Source of the DNA: Acidobacteriota bacterium
GTDB lineage: Bacteria > Acidobacteriota > Vicinamibacteria > Vicinamibacterales > UBA2999
Reading direction: 5' to 3'
Length of the DNA: 64,000 nt
Assembly: GCA_030697165.1 (NCBI GenBank)
Contig: JAUYQQ010000009.1
Coordinates: 310,001 to 374,000 of the forward strand
The notes below the pieces were generated by a model, which saw nothing but the letters and a program-made list of their open reading frames with translations, was not told the DNA's origin and did no database searches. The position numbers were made by a program, and so were the translations under genes. How positions within the stretch are numbered: position 1 is the stretch's first letter; every line of letters starts with the position of its first letter. Positions 60,812 to 64,000 of the stretch are shown here, one piece after another.

Positions 60812-60854
60812 AAGTTGAAGAGTTAATAGTTGGTAGTTGTCGAGACACTGGCCA

Positions 60855-61991
60855 ATGAAGGTGAACTGGCTCATCGCAGGCGCGCTCGTGGCGCTCATGG
60901 GAGCAACCGGTCTCTCGAAGATTCCGGAGCAGGCGCAGGCGCCGGTGGCGCCGCGGCTGCTCTCGGAGACCGGTTTGTATGCGGGCGAAGGCACGCGCGT
61001 TCTGGACGTTCGCAACCGCCCCTTCGCTCCGCAGTACCCGCTGTGGAGTGACGGCGCCGGCAAGCGGCGCTGGGTGCGCTTGCCCGAGGGCACGACCATC
61101 GATGTCACGAACGCCGACCGCTGGGACTTTCCGGTCGGCACCAGATTCTGGAAGGAGTTCGATTTTGACGGACATAAAGTGGAAACGCGGTTCCTGTGGA
61201 AAGTAAGCAAGACCAACTGGGTGTTCGCGTCGTACGCGTGGAACGCCGAACAGACGGAGGCGATGCGGGTGCCGGAATCCGGACAGCCGGATGCGGCACT
61301 CATCGCCCCAGGCAAGCGCCACGGCATTCCATCGGTGATGGAATGCCGGGCGTGCCACGATTCGTCGCGCACGGAGATCCTCGGCTTTAACGCCCTGCAG
61401 TTGTCGGACGATCGCGACCCGAACGCGTTGCACGCCGACCCGCTGACGGCCGACATGATCACGTTGCGGACGCTGGTGGACGAAAGCCTGATCTCACCCA
61501 GGCGCACCCACTTCACGACCAACCCGCCGCGCATCACGGCGGCCACGCCCGAGGCGCGAGCCGCGCTTGGTTACCTCTCGACCAACTGCGGCAGCTGCCA
61601 CAATCGCGAAAGCTCGATCGCCTCGCTCGGTCTACTGCTTAAACACGATCTCGGTGGAGGCAACCCTTCGTTGTCCGCCGAAGCGCGCAGCGCGAAGGTG
61701 GAAGTCCCTCCTGTCACCGAATGCACACCTGCACTCGCAACCACCGTCGGCCGCAGGGGCCACTGGCTGGTGCCCGCCAACCCGGACGAGTCGCGCGTGA
61801 TTAATCCCGGCAAGCCCGAGCTGAGCTCGTTGATCGAGCGGGTCCGCTCGCGCCGCCCGTCATCGCAAATGCCGCCCATCGGCACCGTCGTCCGGGATCG
61901 CGCCGCCGTGGAGCTGCTGACGGCGTGGGTCACGGCCAGCCCGGACGAGTGGGCACGGCTGGCGGCGACGTGCGGACCAGGCAGGAGCTGA
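60855..61991 (+). CDS. Diheme c-type cytochrome-like protein
   Basis: 378 aa from ATG 60855 with a signal peptide. Two CxxCH motifs (CRACH, CGSCH). The body resembles periplasmic proteins that carry a beta-rich N-domain (FAPQYPLWSDGAGKRRWVRLP). It is probably an electron carrier or enzyme in the periplasm. The gap before it contains AGTTGAAG-type micro-repeats. Confidence 0.78.
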   Translation: MKVNWLIAGALVALMGATGLSKIPEQAQAPVAPRLLSETGLYAGEGTRVLDVRNRPFAPQYPLWSDGAGKRRWVRLPEGTTIDVTNADRWDFPVGTRFWKEFDFDGHKVETRFLWKVSKTNWVFASYAWNAEQTEAMRVPESGQPDAALIAPGKRHGIPSVMECRACHDSSRTEILGFNALQLSDDRDPNALHADPLTADMITLRTLVDESLISPRRTHFTTNPPRITAATPEARAALGYLSTNCGSCHNRESSIASLGLLLKHDLGGGNPSLSAEARSAKVEVPPVTECTPALATTVGRRGHWLVPANPDESRVINPGKPELSSLIERVRSRRPSSQMPPIGTVVRDRAAVELLTAWVTASPDEWARLAATCGPGRS

Positions 61992-62006
61992 GCGACAATA
62001 GCGCTC

Positions 62007-62546
62007 ATGAGAGCGCGCTCCTTCAGTCACGTCGGGATCACGGTCCGCGACTTCAACACCTTCGTCCGCTTCTACTGGGATGTGTTCGGCTGTCCGCTGG
62101 TCGGCGTGTCCGACACGCCTTCGGATCGGGTGCGGAGTTTCTTCGGCATCGACGCGCCAACGCCGCGCTGCAAGATTGGCTGGATCCGGGTGCCGGGTGG
62201 AGCTGTACTCGAAATCTTCGAGTTCCAACCGCAGACACCGCTGGTGCAAGGCCCGTGGAACCGCGTCGGCCTTACCCACTTCAGCCTCAACGTGCGCAAC
62301 ACCCAGAAGTGGTACGACTACCTGGTCAGCAAGGGTGTGGAGTGCGTGTCGAAGCCCGAGAAGTCACCACGCGGCCACACGTTCTTCTTCGCGAAAGACT
62401 GCGACGGCAACCTGATCGAGCTGATGGACCTCGGCTTCATGCACTACGTCCTCGATTGGGGAGGGCCACTGGGCGGCTTCCTGTTCCGGCGGGGAATGTA
62501 CAAGAAGTACTACGAGCCAAAGAGTTCACAGGAGACCAAGAGTTAA
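62007..62546 (+). CDS. VOC-family (glyoxalase-like) protein
   Basis: 179 aa. ARSFSHVGITVRDFNTFVRFYWDVFG opens the first half; LTHFSLNVRNTQKWYDYLVSKGV and FFFAKDCDGNLIELMDL close the second, with metal-type His and Glu. The last residues (SSQETKS) come from the intergenic GAGTT-type repeat. Confidence 0.85.
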   Translation: MRARSFSHVGITVRDFNTFVRFYWDVFGCPLVGVSDTPSDRVRSFFGIDAPTPRCKIGWIRVPGGAVLEIFEFQPQTPLVQGPWNRVGLTHFSLNVRNTQKWYDYLVSKGVECVSKPEKSPRGHTFFFAKDCDGNLIELMDLGFMHYVLDWGGPLGGFLFRRGMYKKYYEPKSSQETKS

Positions 62547-62575
62547 AGAGTTACTCCTTATCTCTTGATCTCCTG

Positions 62576-63076
62576 TTAAGACTCCTGATCTGGGGGCGGC
62601 ACCGACAGGAACTGGAACGCCACATTTGAAACCAGGCAGTATCCCGTGAAGTAGTAGAAGCCTGTCCCGATCACCGCATCGAGATTGTCGATGGCAATCG
62701 ACGCCATGAAAGCAATGAACACGCCGACCGCGAACACGTCGGCCATCGCCCATTTGCTGATCGAGCGCGTGAACAGGTACATCTGGTACCTCGGCCCCGG
62801 CGCCTTGATCGTCAGGATCACCGCCAGCATCGCCATCTTGATGAACGGCACGATGATGCTGAACAGGAGAATGAGTCCGGCGACGAAGTAGTTTCCGGTT
62901 TCATTGAGGCTGCGCACCGCCTCGATCACGTTCTGCGTCTGGCGGAAGATCTCGGTGGGCTTGTTGAAGATCGGAATCGACGCGACGATGGTCAGGGCCG
63001 GCTGGGTCAGGCCGGGAATCAGGAGGACGAGGGACACCAGTGTCAACCCAACCGCCACCTTGTTTCGCATCGTCAT
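62576..63076 (-). CDS. Paraquat-inducible protein A-like membrane protein
   Basis: 166 aa with four hydrophobic segments. The PqiA-type signature TRSISKWAMADVFAVGVFIAFM is clear, then TGFYYFTGYCLVSN. PqiA proteins take part in envelope lipid transport. Only one half-domain is present. The 35 bp to the next gene holds the divergent starts. Confidence 0.82.
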   Translation of the reverse strand: MTMRNKVAVGLTLVSLVLLIPGLTQPALTIVASIPIFNKPTEIFRQTQNVIEAVRSLNETGNYFVAGLILLFSIIVPFIKMAMLAVILTIKAPGPRYQMYLFTRSISKWAMADVFAVGVFIAFMASIAIDNLDAVIGTGFYYFTGYCLVSNVAFQFLSVPPPDQES

Positions 63077-63111
63077 CGGGGCAATCTAGCACATGCGCAC
63101 GGGCGCTGGTC

Positions 63112-64000
63112 GTGCTGGCGTGGCTCATCGCCCTGTGGCTGCAGCCGTCGGCGCAGGCCCAGGTCACCACGCCCTACGCGGGGGTGACCTATATCGACCG
63201 CTGGATCGACACCCCCCGGCGCGTTCACATGCATGTCGCCCAAATCGATCTGCAGACACCGGGCTTGCGGTTCAAGGTGTCGCCACCGGCCAGCGACCGC
63301 GAGACGGTCCGCCAGTCGACGCTGGACTTCCTGAAACAGGAAGGCGCCCAGCTGGCCGTCAACGCTCACTTCTTCCTGCCCTTCCCGTCGACCGACGGCA
63401 CCGCCTGGGTCATTGGCCTGGCCGCGTCCGAGGGGCACGTGTATTCGGCCTTCGAAACGCCTGAACAGCGCTATGCGCTGGTCTCCAACGCGCCCGCCCT
63501 CAACCTCGATCGCAATAACCGGGCGTCGATCGTCCACCACGATCCGTCACAGCCTGGTGGTCTGCGGGTCCGGGAACCGGTGACGTTGTGGAATGTCGTG
63601 GCCGGCTCGTCGCAAATCGTGACCAGCGGTGCGGCGACCGTGCCGCTCTACCGGGATGCCACCCACGTGACCGGCTTGCTGGAACCAGGCGGGCCGAATG
63701 CGTACTCGAACGCGAAGGCCTGGGCCGACGTGCACACGGCGAGAACCGCGATTGGGCTGTCGCGCGATCGCCGCATGCTGACGTTGTTCACGGTTGATGT
63801 GCGAGGCGGCAGTGAAGGCATGGCGCTAGCGGAAGTCGCTCGCGTCCTGATCGACGACTACGGTGTGTGGGACGCGCTCAATCTCGACGGCGGCGGCTCG
63901 ACATCAATGGCGCTGGCCGATCCGCAAACCGGCCAGGCCACCCTCGTCAACTCATCGTCCGACAACCCGGCCGGCCGCGCCGTGGCGACCAGCCTGGCCG
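63112..64000 (+). CDS. Phosphodiester glycosidase (NAGPA-like), cut by window edge
   Basis: The open frame runs from GTG 63112 to the right edge. A signal peptide ends near SAQAQ. The NAGPA core follows: QLAVNAHFF, ARTAIGLSRDRRMLTLFTVDVRGGSEGM and LNLDGGGSTSMAL. Such enzymes remove GlcNAc or related groups from phosphodiesters. The C-terminus is not seen. Confidence 0.85.
   Translation, partial: MLAWLIALWLQPSAQAQVTTPYAGVTYIDRWIDTPRRVHMHVAQIDLQTPGLRFKVSPPASDRETVRQSTLDFLKQEGAQLAVNAHFFLPFPSTDGTAWVIGLAASEGHVYSAFETPEQRYALVSNAPALNLDRNNRASIVHHDPSQPGGLRVREPVTLWNVVAGSSQIVTSGAATVPLYRDATHVTGLLEPGGPNAYSNAKAWADVHTARTAIGLSRDRRMLTLFTVDVRGGSEGMALAEVARVLIDDYGVWDALNLDGGGSTSMALADPQTGQATLVNSSSDNPAGRAVATSLA

Overview
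The window is GC-rich, bacterial and densely packed. The gene content best fits Acidobacteriota, probably class Vicinamibacteria. Points in favour are an Oar-like TonB receptor with a carboxypeptidase-regulatory N-terminus, DUF6152 and DUF1684 proteins, a two-domain ThyX, an hpnCDE squalene operon, and dispersed repeats that encode peptides such as LRQGYGGQ. The taxonomy is an inference from gene content. No rRNA, tRNA or CRISPR array was recognised.

Layout. 1-5.4 kb (minus): TonB receptor (cut by the left edge), a beta-propeller/PHP metallohydrolase and a lipoprotein D-aminoacylase-like amidohydrolase. 5.5-12.1 kb: the 3' end of ychF occurs three times (5466, 9222, 10918). Between the copies sit a BlaI/M56-peptidase/hydrolase module and a two-gene DUF6152 module, and the intact ychF follows. 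12.1-20.5 kb: DUF1684, HAD and SirB1-like genes (plus), then a minus run of cNMP-PilB ATPase, TrmL, hybrid histidine kinase and M20 dipeptidase. 20.5-23.6 kb: five small accessory genes, one frameshifted and one lacking a normal start.

23.7-27.4 kb is a chromosomal integron. An IntI-type integrase (minus) is followed on its 3' side by four toxin-antitoxin modules, all on the minus strand. Three convincing attC sites separate them and supply the upstream toxin or antitoxin stop codons. The last toxin carries a large internal deletion. The integrase lies in the inverted orientation relative to the usual attI arrangement, and its N-terminus is unusual.

27.4-40.2 kb: MBL hydrolase, MFS exporter, CDP-alcohol phosphatidyltransferase, ThyX, small secreted proteins, a TolB-like regulator, peptide deformylase, Nudix, a GT-C-like membrane protein, class I aldolase and ThiI. 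40.3-44.0 kb: pduO-hpnC-hpnD-hpnE. 44.1-48.1 kb: MutY-like glycosylase, sigma/anti-sigma pair, DUF2892, Nudix, PHP and YgfZ. 48.1-57.6 kb: alpha/beta hydrolase-SerB, an AMP-ligase/ACP/acyltransferase fusion, a carboxypeptidase-regulatory-like protein and a Gfo/Idh/MocA-GMC oxidoreductase pair. 57.7-64 kb: DUF4160/DUF2442, PPOX and GAF proteins, two cytochrome c-like proteins, VOC, PqiA-like and a phosphodiester glycosidase (cut by the right edge).

Throughout, palindromic REP-like elements and 7-11 nt tandem micro-repeats sit at gene junctions. In several genes they have been absorbed into coding sequence, giving new stop codons, C-terminal tails or in-frame insertions.
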